DNA of 64,000 bases, from positions 3,906,001 to 3,970,000 of the forward strand of contig NZ_CP096882.1 of the NCBI RefSeq assembly GCF_023273875.1. Direction: 5' to 3'. The position numbers were made by a program, and so were the translations under genes. Source of the stretch: Pseudarthrobacter sp. SSS035. Lineage in GTDB: Bacteria > Actinomycetota > Actinomycetes > Actinomycetales > Micrococcaceae. Below are positions 8,352 to 16,503 of the stretch, piece after piece. The notes below the pieces were generated by a model that made no database searches, had not been told where the DNA came from, and worked only from the letters and a program-made list of their open reading frames with translations. The first letter of the stretch is position 1; every line of letters starts with the position of its first letter.

Positions 8352-9458
8352 TCAGGCCGCGTTCATGCGTTCTCCCTGTTGAAGCGGGGCGGCCAGTGAC
8401 CAGCACCAGCCCGCGAGTTCGCGGGCGATCGCGGTGTTGGCCTTGACCGGCATTTTGTGCCGTTCATCGAAGTGTTCCCACTTGCGGTGGAGCCGGTGGT
8501 TTCCTTCGAGGGCGCGGATCCGGGTTGCCGGGGCGACGAGATCGAGCTGGCGGATCAGCCGTTCGCCAGGCCGGGTGTACGGGCGCCGGTGCTGCCAGGC
8601 GGCCTCGATGAGGAGCTTGCGGGCATAGGTGTTCCCGGCCTTCGTGATCGGGCCCTGGTGCCGGGACTGGCCCGAGGACTCCTCACTGGGCACGAGCCCG
8701 AGGTAGGAGCCTATAGACGAACCGGTGAAGCGGGTCCAGTCCCCGATCTCCACGGCCAACCCGAACGCGGTCGTGACCTTGATGCCACGCAGGCACATCA
8801 ATGCGTTGATCACTGGGCCGTAGCGGCATGCAGCGGCCGTGGTGGCCACCTGTTTGTCGATGCGTTTCAGGTGCCCGGCGAGGAGTTCGGCCTGCTCGAC
8901 ATCGGCCTCGTAGGTGAACTGCAGCGCCGGTTCCTCAAAGTGTTGACGGTGCAGCCAGAGGCTGTGTTCCTTCGTCCATCTGGTGTCCTTGGGGTAGCGG
9001 ATGCCGTGGCGCAGCAGGATCGCGTTCACGTGCTGGCGGGCGTGCGCCAGGTCCTTGGCCGTGCCCGAACGCAACCGGGACAGGTCCCGGAGCGCTTCTT
9101 CCTCCGGGGCCGGGATCCGCACCTCGGTGACCGAGCCGACCGCGAGCATCTCAGTCAACACCCGGGCATCCCGCCGGTCGGTCTTGACCCGATCACCCGG
9201 TGCGCGAAGCAGTTTCGAGGACGCCGCAATCACGCAGTTGATGCCCGCCGCGCGCAGGTACCGGGCCAGGACGAACCCGGTCGGTCCCGATTCGTAGACG
9301 ACCTTGACGGGCGGGGCGAACCGGCGGACCCACTCCAGCACCATGGCAGGGTCAGCGGGCATCGTGTGGTTGCTGATTTCCCCGGTGGCCGGGTTCAGTG
9401 CATGGCCCACAACGTTGACCGCGTGAACATCCAGCCCGATGAAAGTATGCTCAAACAT
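8352..9458 (-). CDS. IS110-family transposase, apparently intact
   Basis: A 368-aa DEDD transposase. Acidic residues D10 (IGLDVH), E56 (VYESGPTG), D94 and D97 (KTDRRDA) form the RuvC-like site, and the C-terminal domain has the serine-containing segment LGLVPSEESSG near residues 253-263. No frameshift or internal stop is seen. The start is the ATG at 9456-9458, with GGGAGG a few bases upstream. It shares family motifs with the transposase at 383-1454 but the sequences differ widely, so these are two distinct elements. A TTGACA box on the minus strand near 9531-9536 may belong to its promoter. It lies between two genes that are normally neighbours. Confidence 0.92.
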   Translation of the reverse strand: MFEHTFIGLDVHAVNVVGHALNPATGEISNHTMPADPAMVLEWVRRFAPPVKVVYESGPTGFVLARYLRAAGINCVIAASSKLLRAPGDRVKTDRRDARVLTEMLAVGSVTEVRIPAPEEEALRDLSRLRSGTAKDLAHARQHVNAILLRHGIRYPKDTRWTKEHSLWLHRQHFEEPALQFTYEADVEQAELLAGHLKRIDKQVATTAAACRYGPVINALMCLRGIKVTTAFGLAVEIGDWTRFTGSSIGSYLGLVPSEESSGQSRHQGPITKAGNTYARKLLIEAAWQHRRPYTRPGERLIRQLDLVAPATRIRALEGNHRLHRKWEHFDERHKMPVKANTAIARELAGWCWSLAAPLQQGERMNAA

Positions 9459-9607
9459 AAGCCGGGACCTCCCAAACTTCACATGTGGCACTACCATTGC
9501 ACCCCCGCGGAGCCGTCAGGCCAAGGGAGCTTGTCAATGGCAACCCACGGACCCCTGTGAAACAGAAGGCCCCGGCCCCCACCAGCCTTGAATCCCACTC
9601 TCTCCCT

Positions 9608-9740
9608 GCCCGTCCGGGACGCAGAACATGACCGCCGGGAATCAGGCCCCGCAGCGCCACCCACCCCCACAGACGACGCGACCTACACTCAAGCCGGCGC
9701 TGCGGGGCCGCCCGGCGATAATGGCCGACCCCGGACGGGC
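9608..9740. repeat. 133-bp nested hairpin upstream of the zinc-ribbon-family gene
   Basis: Three nested perfect stems are visible: GCCCGTCCGGG (9608-9618) with CCCGGACGGGC (9730-9740); GCCGGG (9634-9639) with CCCGGC (9711-9716); and GGCCCCGCAGCGCC (9645-9658) with GGCGCTGCGGGGCC (9696-9709). This is far more structure than a terminator needs, and there is no T-run. It may be a non-autonomous mobile element, a structured RNA, or part of the left flank of the IS110-family element. No target-site duplication is evident. Confidence 0.55.
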
Positions 9741-9834
9741 GGAACCTGCACCCTTCACTTCATATCGTCTAGAGTCTATACAGCGCCGATACGGTGCCCG
9801 GCTTCGGCCGGATTGGATTTAGCGGAGGTAAATA

Positions 9835-10590
9835 GTGGCCAAGGCAGCACCGGCGGAACAGTTGAAGTTGCTCGAACTGCAGGGGCTGGACGCAAAACTC
9901 AGGTCCCTGTCCAACCGCCGCCGCGCCCTGGAAACCGATCCCCGGATCGAGGACCTGCAATCTGCCCTGTCCGTCGCCAACGGTGAACTCGGCTCCGCCA
10001 AGATGGCCGTCCATGACGCCGAAGCCGAGCTGAAGCGCGCCGAGGCCGACGTCGAACAGGTCGCCTCCCGCATCGAACGGGACGAAACCCGGCTCAACAG
10101 CGGAACGGGGCTGTCAAAGGACCTCGTGGCCCTGCAAAAGGACATTGCCTCCCTCAACAAGCGCCGCTCCGACCTTGAAGACGTGGAGCTGGAAGTCCTG
10201 GAACGCCTCGATTCGCTGCGCGAGCGTCAGGCTGCCCAGCAGCTCATCGTGGACAACGTCCAGGGTTCGTTCGGCGGCATCCGCGCCGAACTCGATGCAG
10301 CCCTGGCCGAAGTGGCTGCTGAAGCGACCGTTGTCCGCGGCAAGCGTGCCGAATTCGCAGAGGGACTCGACGCCGGCATGCTGGCTGTCTACGAAAAGAC
10401 GCTGGCCAAGCGGGGAGTGGGCGCCGCCCGGTTGTTCCACGGAACCTCCGAGGCCTCCGGAATGAAGCTGAGCCCCGGAGACCTCGCCGAGATCAAGGCC
10501 GCCGCCGAAGACGACATTGTGTTCTGCCCGGATTCGGGTGCCATCCTGGTGCGCTCCGCCGAGTGGAACACGCCCGCCCCAACTGCCTAG
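9835..10590 (+). CDS. C4-type zinc ribbon family protein with degenerate zinc ligands
   Basis: A 251-aa protein with a GTG start. Residues 1 to about 170 form a long antiparallel coiled coil (heptad-rich segments such as ELKRAEADVEQVASRIERDE). The C-terminal 50 residues align with the C4 zinc ribbon of this actinobacterial family. The usual two CxxC pairs are mostly missing: the first knuckle reads GAARLFHGTSEASG and the second reads FCPDSG, leaving one cysteine. Zinc binding is therefore doubtful. The family normally follows the Nif3-like gene, from which it is separated here by about 1.9 kb including an IS. GGAGG lies just before the start. The function of the family is unknown. Confidence 0.85.
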   Translation: MAKAAPAEQLKLLELQGLDAKLRSLSNRRRALETDPRIEDLQSALSVANGELGSAKMAVHDAEAELKRAEADVEQVASRIERDETRLNSGTGLSKDLVALQKDIASLNKRRSDLEDVELEVLERLDSLRERQAAQQLIVDNVQGSFGGIRAELDAALAEVAAEATVVRGKRAEFAEGLDAGMLAVYEKTLAKRGVGAARLFHGTSEASGMKLSPGDLAEIKAAAEDDIVFCPDSGAILVRSAEWNTPAPTA

Positions 10591-10599
10591 CAGTCCAAG

Positions 10600-10653
10600 T
10601 AGGTCGCAGCAGATGTCGTTACGGGCGCCCATAACGACATCTGCTGCTACCTA
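10600..10653. terminator. Long hairpin between two convergent genes
   Basis: GCAGCAGATGTCGTTA (10606-10621) pairs perfectly with TAACGACATCTGCTGC (10632-10647) around a 10-base loop. After one mismatch the stem extends by TAGGT/ACCTA. It lies between the convergent zinc-ribbon-family and yaaA genes, and its right arm includes the yaaA stop codon. It may end both transcripts although it lacks a T-run. It may also be one copy of a dispersed palindrome. Confidence 0.55.
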
Positions 10654-11415
10654 GTTGGGAAGGATGATGTTCAGGGCGTGCGGTTTCCGCGCTGAACCGT
10701 CAACCAACTCCGCGTCCCATTTCTCGCGTGTGGCCTTCAGCAGCTGTACCGGGGTCTGCGGGGCGTTGCCGCGGCGGGCAAGCAGGTGCCGTGCCAGCTC
10801 GCCGCGAGTGTGCTTGGCGAAGTGGCTGACCACCTTGCGTACACCGTTGACCTCGGTGAATACGTTGACAGCCACCGTCTGATCCGGCGGCGGTGCCCAT
10901 GCCACGGCATACGTGCTGGAGCGACAGTCCACGAGCAGGTGCCCGGACACGGACTCCGCGAGGGCTTCCGAAATCTGCGGCTTCCAGAACGAGGCGAGGC
11001 GGCCGACGTCGGGCAGTGCCGTTCCCATCGACAGCCGGTAGGCGGGCACACTGTCGGCGAAGCGGATGGCACCCCACAGGGCCGAGATCACCAGCACCGA
11101 AACATCGGCCTTCCGGCGCTGCGCCGGGGTCAGCGTTCTGTAGCCGAGTGCGTCGTACAGAACGCCAGAATAGATCTGGTGCGCAGGTGCCGCCGGTTCG
11201 GCGTGGAGCCGGGTGTTGCGTTCGACGTCGTCCTGCAGCGATGCGCCGACGCCCAGCAGCGCGAGGGCATCCTCATGCGCACTCACCGTCCCCAGCGCCT
11301 CCAGGACCTTGGCCCGGTAGGTGTTGAGTTCCGGAAAGCTCAGTGACGGCCAGTCGACGGCGGACCCGCGGACTGCGGGGGTTTTGCCTTCGGAGGGGGG
11401 AAGCAGAATCAGCAC
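10651..11415 (-). CDS. yaaA: Peroxide stress protein YaaA (DUF328/UPF0246)
   Basis: A 254-aa cytoplasmic protein of the YaaA family. In E. coli it lowers free iron and DNA damage during peroxide stress, and the fold binds DNA. The N-terminal signature MLILLPPSEGKT is intact, followed by the conserved segments YSGVLYDALGYRTL and SALWGAIRFADSVPAYRLSMG. Length agrees with the family. It is convergent with the zinc-ribbon-family gene and divergent from rnpB. Iron control has not been tested in this lineage. Confidence 0.93.
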   Translation of the reverse strand: MLILLPPSEGKTPAVRGSAVDWPSLSFPELNTYRAKVLEALGTVSAHEDALALLGVGASLQDDVERNTRLHAEPAAPAHQIYSGVLYDALGYRTLTPAQRRKADVSVLVISALWGAIRFADSVPAYRLSMGTALPDVGRLASFWKPQISEALAESVSGHLLVDCRSSTYAVAWAPPPDQTVAVNVFTEVNGVRKVVSHFAKHTRGELARHLLARRGNAPQTPVQLLKATREKWDAELVDGSARKPHALNIILPN

Positions 11416-11468
11416 CGTACGATCCTACCGGCGACGGCGGTGCCCCCTTCCGGCGGTAGACTGGCTGC

Positions 11469-11857
11469 GGATGGGTTGACCAGGCGGCCGCGCGTCACGC
11501 AAGTGGCTCGAGGAACGTCCGGGCTCCGCAGGGCAGGGTGGTGGGTAACGCCCACTCGGGGTAACCCGCAGGCCAGTGCCACAGAGAACAGACCGCCTGC
11601 GTCTTCCGGCAACGGAGGCTCAGCAGGTAAGGGTGAAACGGTGGTGTAAGAGACCACCAGCTTCCCGGGTGACCGGGAAGGCTAGGTAAACCCCACCCGG
11701 AGCAAGGCCAGACAGGACACGTTTGAGGGCTGCCCGCCCGAGTGTCCGGGTAGGCCGCTGGAGGGCGTCGGCAACGGCGTCCGTAGATGGATGGCCGCTA
11801 CTCCCGCGCTGGTAACGGCACGGGAGCACAGAACCCGGCGTATCGGTCAACCCATCC
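11469..11857 (+). ncRNA. rnpB: RNase P RNA (M1 RNA, bacterial type A)
   Basis: This is the catalytic RNA that trims tRNA 5' leaders. The 5' conserved core reads GAGGAACGTCCGGGCTCC near 11510, and the 3' conserved core ACAGAACCCGGCGTAT lies near 11830. The two ends pair as helix P1: GGATGGGTTGAC (11469-11480) with GTCAACCCATCC (11846-11857). The length of about 390 nt is normal for high-GC actinobacteria. Ends are set by the P1 helix and could move by a few bases. Confidence 0.97.
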
Positions 11858-12126
11858 AACACCACCCGCCGGGCACGGACCTGCCCCGCATGTGAGTGAT
11901 TTCACGCCGGTTGCGGCGGTCCGCGGTGTTGCTCCAGCCTAGAATAGAGAGCGAACGTAGAAGTTCTGCCGCCGGGTCTGCGTTCGCAGCCGGTGGCTTT
12001 TCTTTACGCTTCTCCACGGCACCCGGGATGGACCGCATCCTGCCGGTGCCAGAGCCCCTGGACAACATCAGGTGGCCGCCAACCGCGTACGACGACGTAT
12101 GCGGCTGAACCGAGGAAGGTAGTTCT
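11858..12126. promoter_or_regulatory. Leader region of gap
   Basis: No gene is seen in these 269 bases between rnpB and gap. A TAGAAT hexamer at about 11940-11945 is a possible -10 box, without a convincing -35 partner. GAGGAAGG precedes the gap GTG start by about ten bases. The stretch is long enough for an untranslated leader, but I see no known riboswitch. Confidence 0.3.
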
Positions 12127-13605
12127 GTGAGCCAGACGTCAGATTCTTGTCTTGATACGTGGATGGGCCGGGAGGCTCTCGCCGAGGCCATGATTCCGGT
12201 GATTGGCCGGCTGTACCGCGAAAACAACGTGGTGACCAGCATTCACGGCCGCAGCCTGATCAACAAGTCCACCATGAACATCCTCAAGGCGCACCGTTTC
12301 GCCCGCCGCATGAGCAACACCGAGCTCCTGCTCGAAGAGACCGCACCGCTGCTGAACATCCTGGCTCAGCTGGAACTTGGTGCGGCGGCCATCGACGTCG
12401 CCCGCCTGGCAGAGAAGTTCAAGGCAGAAGGCGACGGCGCCACCCTGGAAGAGTTCCTCCGCACCGAGCTTGCCGAGGTAGTGGGCAAGCGCGGCGGCGA
12501 TGACCGCACCAGCACCGACGTTGTGCTGTACGGCTTTGGCCGGATCGGCCGCCTCCTGGCGCGCCTCCTCATCGAAAAGGCAGGCGGCGGCCACGGCCTG
12601 CGCCTGCGCGCCATCGTGGTGCGCCGCGGCTCGGACAAGGACCTCACCAAGCGCGCCAGCCTGCTGCGCCGCGACTCCGTCCACGGCTCCTTCGAGGGAA
12701 CCATCCGTGTGGACGAAGACGCCAACACCATCACCGCGAACGGTGTCCAGGTCCAGGTCATCTACTCGGAGAACCCCGCCACGATCGACTACACCGCCTA
12801 CGGCATCAAGGATGCGCTCGTTGTGGACAACACCGGCCGCTGGCGCGACGCTGAGGGCCTGTCCCAGCACCTGCAGAGCAAGGGTGTTGCCCGTGTTCTC
12901 CTCACCGCACCGGGCAAAGGCGCGTTGAAGAACATCGTGCACGGCATCAACCACGGCAGCATCGAGGATACGGACCAGATCGTGTCCGCAGCGTCCTGCA
13001 CCACGAACGCCATCACCCCGGTCTTGAAGGCCATCAACGACAAGTTCGGTGTGGTCCACGGCCACGTGGAGACGGTCCACTCCTTCACTAACGACCAGAA
13101 CCTGATCGATAACTTCCACAAGGGCGACCGCCGGGGCCGCTCCGCCGCGCTGAACATGGTCATCACGGAAACCGGAGCGGCCACCGCTGTGGCGAAGGCC
13201 CTGCCCGAACTGCTGGGCAAGCTCACGGGCAGTTCCATCCGGGTCCCCACGCCGGACGTTTCGCTGGCGATCCTGAACCTGAGCCTGGAAAACGGAACCA
13301 CCAAGGATGAGGTGAACGATTACCTGCGCCAGATGTCCTTGCATTCGGACCTGCGCAAGCAGATCGACTACATCGATTCGCCGGAGGTTGTTTCCACGGA
13401 CTTCGTCGGCTCACGCCGTGCCGGCATCGTGGACGGTCTCGCCACGATCTCCAATGACAAGAATGTCATCCTCTACGTCTGGTACGACAACGAGTTCGGC
13501 TACAGCTGCCAGGTAGTCCGGGTCATGGAAGAGATGGCCGGCGTCAACCCGCCGTCCTTCCCCGCCAAGGAAGCCGCTGCTGCCTTGGCCGCAATCGCCG
13601 TCTAG
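12127..13605 (+). CDS. Long-form glyceraldehyde-3-phosphate dehydrogenase
   Basis: A 492-aa GAPDH, about 150 residues longer than the usual glycolytic enzyme. The Rossmann core starts near residue 131 with VLYGFGRIGRLLARLL, and the catalytic cysteine is C291 in SAASCTTNAITP. The C-terminal YDNEFGYSCQ motif is intact. The roughly 130-residue N-terminal extension is helical and includes SIHGRSLINKSTMNILKAHR. Long GAPDHs of this kind (GapB/GapX-like) occur beside a standard Gap in corynebacteria and relatives and have been linked to gluconeogenic or NADP-dependent roles, which is inference here. The start is a GTG with GAGGAAGG upstream. It stands alone in its transcript. Confidence 0.9.
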   Translation: MSQTSDSCLDTWMGREALAEAMIPVIGRLYRENNVVTSIHGRSLINKSTMNILKAHRFARRMSNTELLLEETAPLLNILAQLELGAAAIDVARLAEKFKAEGDGATLEEFLRTELAEVVGKRGGDDRTSTDVVLYGFGRIGRLLARLLIEKAGGGHGLRLRAIVVRRGSDKDLTKRASLLRRDSVHGSFEGTIRVDEDANTITANGVQVQVIYSENPATIDYTAYGIKDALVVDNTGRWRDAEGLSQHLQSKGVARVLLTAPGKGALKNIVHGINHGSIEDTDQIVSAASCTTNAITPVLKAINDKFGVVHGHVETVHSFTNDQNLIDNFHKGDRRGRSAALNMVITETGAATAVAKALPELLGKLTGSSIRVPTPDVSLAILNLSLENGTTKDEVNDYLRQMSLHSDLRKQIDYIDSPEVVSTDFVGSRRAGIVDGLATISNDKNVILYVWYDNEFGYSCQVVRVMEEMAGVNPPSFPAKEAAAALAAIAV

Positions 13606-13630
13606 GCCGTTTGCGGGTTGGCTGCCCGAT

Positions 13631-13664
13631 ATTCCCGGCTGATTCGCTGGAATCAGCCGGGAAT
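13631..13664. terminator. Perfect 15-bp hairpin after gap
   Basis: ATTCCCGGCTGATTC (13631-13645) pairs exactly with GAATCAGCCGGGAAT (13650-13664) around a GCTG tetraloop, about 26 bp beyond the gap stop. No T-run follows, so termination might be Rho-assisted, or the hairpin may protect the 3' end. Confidence 0.6.
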
Positions 13665-13682
13665 CGGGACCACACTGGTGGC

Positions 13683-13886
13683 ATGGATAACGAGACTCTC
13701 CACGAGACCACCCTTGAACACGCCCTCGACGTCGCCAAGGCCAACCACAAAGAAGCCATCAGGCTCCTGGAGCAGGCCCGCGCGTCCCGGGCTTCCGGCG
13801 ACGTCGGCGACCACCGCGTGCGCCAGCTCGAAGGGCTCCTCAAGGTTGCCGAAGAAGACCTGCGCCGCGTAGCCCGGGAGCAGTAG
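13683..13886 (+). CDS. Small hypothetical coiled-coil protein
   Basis: A 67-aa highly charged, helical protein (HALDVAKANHKEAIRLLEQA and a following LEGLLKVAEEDLRRVAREQ segment) with a strong amphipathic pattern. Third codon positions are GC-rich like the neighbouring genes, which supports real coding. It has no recognised domain. The ribosome-binding site is weak (GGTGG just before ATG). It lies in the gap between gap and the HNH nuclease gene, after a strong hairpin, so it probably has its own promoter. Confidence 0.5.
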   Translation: MDNETLHETTLEHALDVAKANHKEAIRLLEQARASRASGDVGDHRVRQLEGLLKVAEEDLRRVAREQ

Positions 13887-14011
13887 CCGGCCATAGCAGT
13901 AGGCGGATCACCCGGGCCACTCGTCCTCCCCATTGTGGATAACCGCATGGGTGTCAGTGGGGTGGCCTAGGCTCTTCTGGTGCATTACATTTCCGGAAGA
14001 GCCGGTTGCCC

Positions 14012-14809
14012 ATGACCGTCAGCTGGCGTGCCTACCGCCGTGCCCGCCGCCGCTCGAGACAGGCCTGGGCTCTGGTGGCGGTGCTGGCCCTGTCTGCAGT
14101 GGGCTCCGCGGGGTGGTTTTTCACCGCGGGCCAGTTCGCTGCGGCAGAACCGGCAATCGCCGGGCCCCGCGAGGCGCCTGTTTTCGACGGGACCTGGATG
14201 AAGCCCGTGATCCCGGTGCACGCTGTACCGCAGGGGAGTGCCCTGACCGCCCTCGAGCGGCTTTCCGTCAAGGGACGGGCTCCCACGGACAATTACCAGC
14301 GGGAGGCCTTCGGCCAGGCCTGGCTGGACGTGGACCGGAACGGCTGCGACACCCGCAATGACATCCTCCGCCGGGACCTCACCGCTGTGGGTTTCACGGA
14401 GGGTTCCAAATGCAAGGTAGTGTCAGGGTCCATCCATGAGCCGTACACGGGCAAACGCATGGAGTTCCGGCGTGGCCCGGAAAGCAGCAAGGAAATCCAG
14501 ATCGATCACGTCGTGGCGCTCAGTGACGCGTGGCAGAAAGGCGCTCAGGGGCTGACCCCGCAGCAGCGCCAGAGCCTGGCCAACGATCCGATAAACCTCA
14601 TCGCCGCAGACGGTCCTGCAAATCAGCAGAAGAGCGCAAGCGACGCCGCCACCTGGCTGCCGAAGAACAAGAACATCCGCTGCCATTACGTGGCCCGCCA
14701 GATCTCGGTGAAGGCATCCTATGGACTGTGCGTCACGCAGCCGGAGAAGGATGCGATGAAGCGCGTCCTGGACTCCTGCCCGGAGCAGCCAACCATTACG
14801 GCGAGGTAA
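14012..14809 (+). CDS. Membrane-anchored or secreted HNH-family nuclease
   Basis: A protein of about 265 aa with a basic N-terminus (RRARRRSRQA), one hydrophobic segment (WALVAVLALSAVGSAGWFFT) and an extracytoplasmic HNH domain. The catalytic pattern is visible as IDHVVALSDAW, then NDPINLIAADG and NQQKSAS. Several cysteines could form disulfides outside the cell. The family resembles actinobacterial exported HNH/DUF1524 nucleases; roles in nutrition, competition or DNA uptake are all possible. GGAAGAG lies upstream of both a TTG at 14006 and the ATG at 14012, so the start is ambiguous by two codons. It converges on def. Confidence 0.85.
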   Translation: MTVSWRAYRRARRRSRQAWALVAVLALSAVGSAGWFFTAGQFAAAEPAIAGPREAPVFDGTWMKPVIPVHAVPQGSALTALERLSVKGRAPTDNYQREAFGQAWLDVDRNGCDTRNDILRRDLTAVGFTEGSKCKVVSGSIHEPYTGKRMEFRRGPESSKEIQIDHVVALSDAWQKGAQGLTPQQRQSLANDPINLIAADGPANQQKSASDAATWLPKNKNIRCHYVARQISVKASYGLCVTQPEKDAMKRVLDSCPEQPTITAR

Positions 14810-14818
14810 TGCGTCGGC

Positions 14819-15391
14819 TCAGTGGCCGAACGGGTCCGGATCCACGCCGGGCATCCACGTCAGGCCGGGCACACCCCAGCCGCTCTTCTTGGCCAGTTTC
14901 ATGGCCTTCCGTGCATAGCGGTCCATCAGCCGGTTGACGTAGAGCTTTCCGTCGAGGTGGTCGTATTCGTGCTGGATCACCCGGGCGAACCAGCCGGTCG
15001 CTTCGAACTCCACCGGCTGCCCATGGCCGTCAAATCCTTCCACCCGCGCCCACTCCGCACGCTTGAGCGGGTATGCGCCGCCGGGGAAGGAGAGGCAGCC
15101 CTCTTCCTCTTCCTCGGGGTCCGGCAGCGCGCCAGAGATCTTGGACAGGGTCAGTACCGGGTTTACCAGGACCCCGATGGGCGGAGCGCCGTCGTCATTG
15201 GCGTACTTGTACACAAAGATTCTTTTGCCCACACCAACCTGCGGCGCCGCCAGGCCCACGCCGTTGGCAGCCTCGTTGGTTTCAAACATGTCCGCGATCA
15301 GCGTGCGCAGTTCGTCGTCGAAAACCTCCACCTCGGCGGCGCGGCGGTGCAGCACCGGTTCACCCCAGACGGTGATTGGCAGAACTGTCAT
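14819..15391 (-). CDS. def: Peptide deformylase
   Basis: A 190-aa metalloenzyme that removes the formyl group from nascent proteins. All three motifs are intact: GVGLAAPQVG (44-53), EGCLSFPG with the metal ligand C99, and HEYDH with ligands H141 and H145 and the catalytic E142. An acidic run DPEEEEEG precedes motif 2. The C-terminal extension after HEYDH (about 45 residues) is of ordinary actinobacterial type. ATG at 15389-15391. Confidence 0.96.
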   Translation of the reverse strand: MTVLPITVWGEPVLHRRAAEVEVFDDELRTLIADMFETNEAANGVGLAAPQVGVGKRIFVYKYANDDGAPPIGVLVNPVLTLSKISGALPDPEEEEEGCLSFPGGAYPLKRAEWARVEGFDGHGQPVEFEATGWFARVIQHEYDHLDGKLYVNRLMDRYARKAMKLAKKSGWGVPGLTWMPGVDPDPFGH

Positions 15392-15436
15392 GTCAGGCGG
15401 CCCTTCGTGCGTGCGGCGTGGCGCCGGCGGTTATGC

Positions 15437-15476
15437 AAAAAAATGGAGGCCGTACCGGATATCCGGTACGGCCTCC
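15437..15476 (-). terminator. Intrinsic terminator of tRNA-His
   Basis: A perfect 32-bp palindrome (GGAGGCCGTACCGGAT at 15445-15460 with its complement at 15461-15476) is followed on the minus strand by A then seven T residues (15437-15443 on the plus strand are A). It stands about 30 bp downstream of the tRNA-His 3' end. Confidence 0.85.
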
Positions 15477-15507
15477 AAATGGACGGCTTTTACTGCCGCC
15501 CTATGAG

Positions 15508-15581
15508 GGTGAGCTACGGGGGTTGAACCCGCGACCTCCTGGACCACAACCAGGCGCTCTGCCAACTGAGCTAAGCCCACC
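15508..15581 (-). tRNA. tRNA-His (GTG)
   Basis: A full cloverleaf on the minus strand with acceptor GTGGGCT/AGCTCAC, D stem GCTC/GAGC, anticodon loop reading TTGTGGT (anticodon GTG) and T-loop GTTCAAC. The extra G at position -1 opposite a C discriminator, diagnostic of tRNA-His, is present. CCA is not encoded. It lies between def and orn. Confidence 0.97.
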
Positions 15582-15709
15582 ATGTGCCCCACAGATTTCC
15601 CGGTGGTCCGGTGCTCTGGAAAGGCAACTCAAATAGCTTACCTGCTGTTTGAGGGTGCTTGCGCCACTTTTGGGGTTTTTGCGAAAATTTCCGCCAAACG
15701 TGGCGCAGA

Positions 15710-16342
15710 TTACTCTTTCGGAATACCTGCTGTGCCCGGCGAGGCAGTGATGCGCTGGGCGACTTCGCGGGCCGTGGCGCTGTCAGGCCCCGGAGCCGGA
15801 ACGAAAACCGCCTCGCGGTAGTAGCGGAGCTCGTCGATGGAATCCTGGATGTCACCCAGGGCGCGGTGGCCGCCCTTCTTGGCGGGGGACTGGAAGTAAG
15901 CCCGGGCGAACCAGCGGCGGGAAAGTTCCTTAATGGTGCTCACGTCGATCACGCGGTAATGCAGGTGCTCCACAACGGCCGGCATGTCGCGGGACAGGAA
16001 GACGCGGTCGGTCCCCACGGAGTTGCCGCCCAGCGGTGCCTTGCGCGGGTCCGGCACCCACTTTTCGATGTATTCCATCACGGCGGCTTCGGCCTCGGCC
16101 ATGGTCTTGCCGTGCGGCAGTTCCTTGAGCAGCCCGGACCGGGTGTGCATGTCCCTCACGAAGTCGTTCATCTGGGCGAGGGCAGCGTCCTCGGGCTTGA
16201 TCACCACGTCCACACCGTCGCCGAGAATGTTGAGCTCTGAGTCCGTCACCAGCGCCGCCACCTCGATCAGGGCGTCGTTCTTGATGTCCAGGCCGGTCAT
16301 TTCGCAGTCGATCCAGACGATGCGTTCGTTAGATATAGGCAC
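15710..16342 (-). CDS. orn: Oligoribonuclease
   Basis: A 210-aa DEDDh 3'-5' exonuclease that degrades dinucleotides left by other RNases, including pGpG in organisms with cyclic-di-GMP. Exo I motif WIDCEMTGLD carries the first Asp and Glu, and the late motif HRALGDIQDSIDEL holds the catalytic His and last Asp. It starts at a GTG. The C-terminus extends about 30 residues past the usual end, with a low-complexity PAPGPDSATA stretch. Placement next to tRNA-His recurs in actinobacteria. Confidence 0.95.
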   Translation of the reverse strand: MPISNERIVWIDCEMTGLDIKNDALIEVAALVTDSELNILGDGVDVVIKPEDAALAQMNDFVRDMHTRSGLLKELPHGKTMAEAEAAVMEYIEKWVPDPRKAPLGGNSVGTDRVFLSRDMPAVVEHLHYRVIDVSTIKELSRRWFARAYFQSPAKKGGHRALGDIQDSIDELRYYREAVFVPAPGPDSATAREVAQRITASPGTAGIPKE

Positions 16343-16503
16343 CGGACCAGCCTACCGTTTAGCTCCGGCGCAACCGTCCGATGCTAGGATTTCGGGTACA
16401 TGGGGCGAGGATTTTGCCGCTGTGCAGTGTCTGCGCGGCCCGGGCGGCCACCGCCGCCCGCGGGACTGAAGCGCCGAGTGTAAAGAGATTGGACGATCCT
16501 GAG

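Noticed and set aside
11409..11865. Short open frames across rnpB on both strands
   Set aside because: The region is RNase P RNA with both conserved cores and a closed P1 helix.
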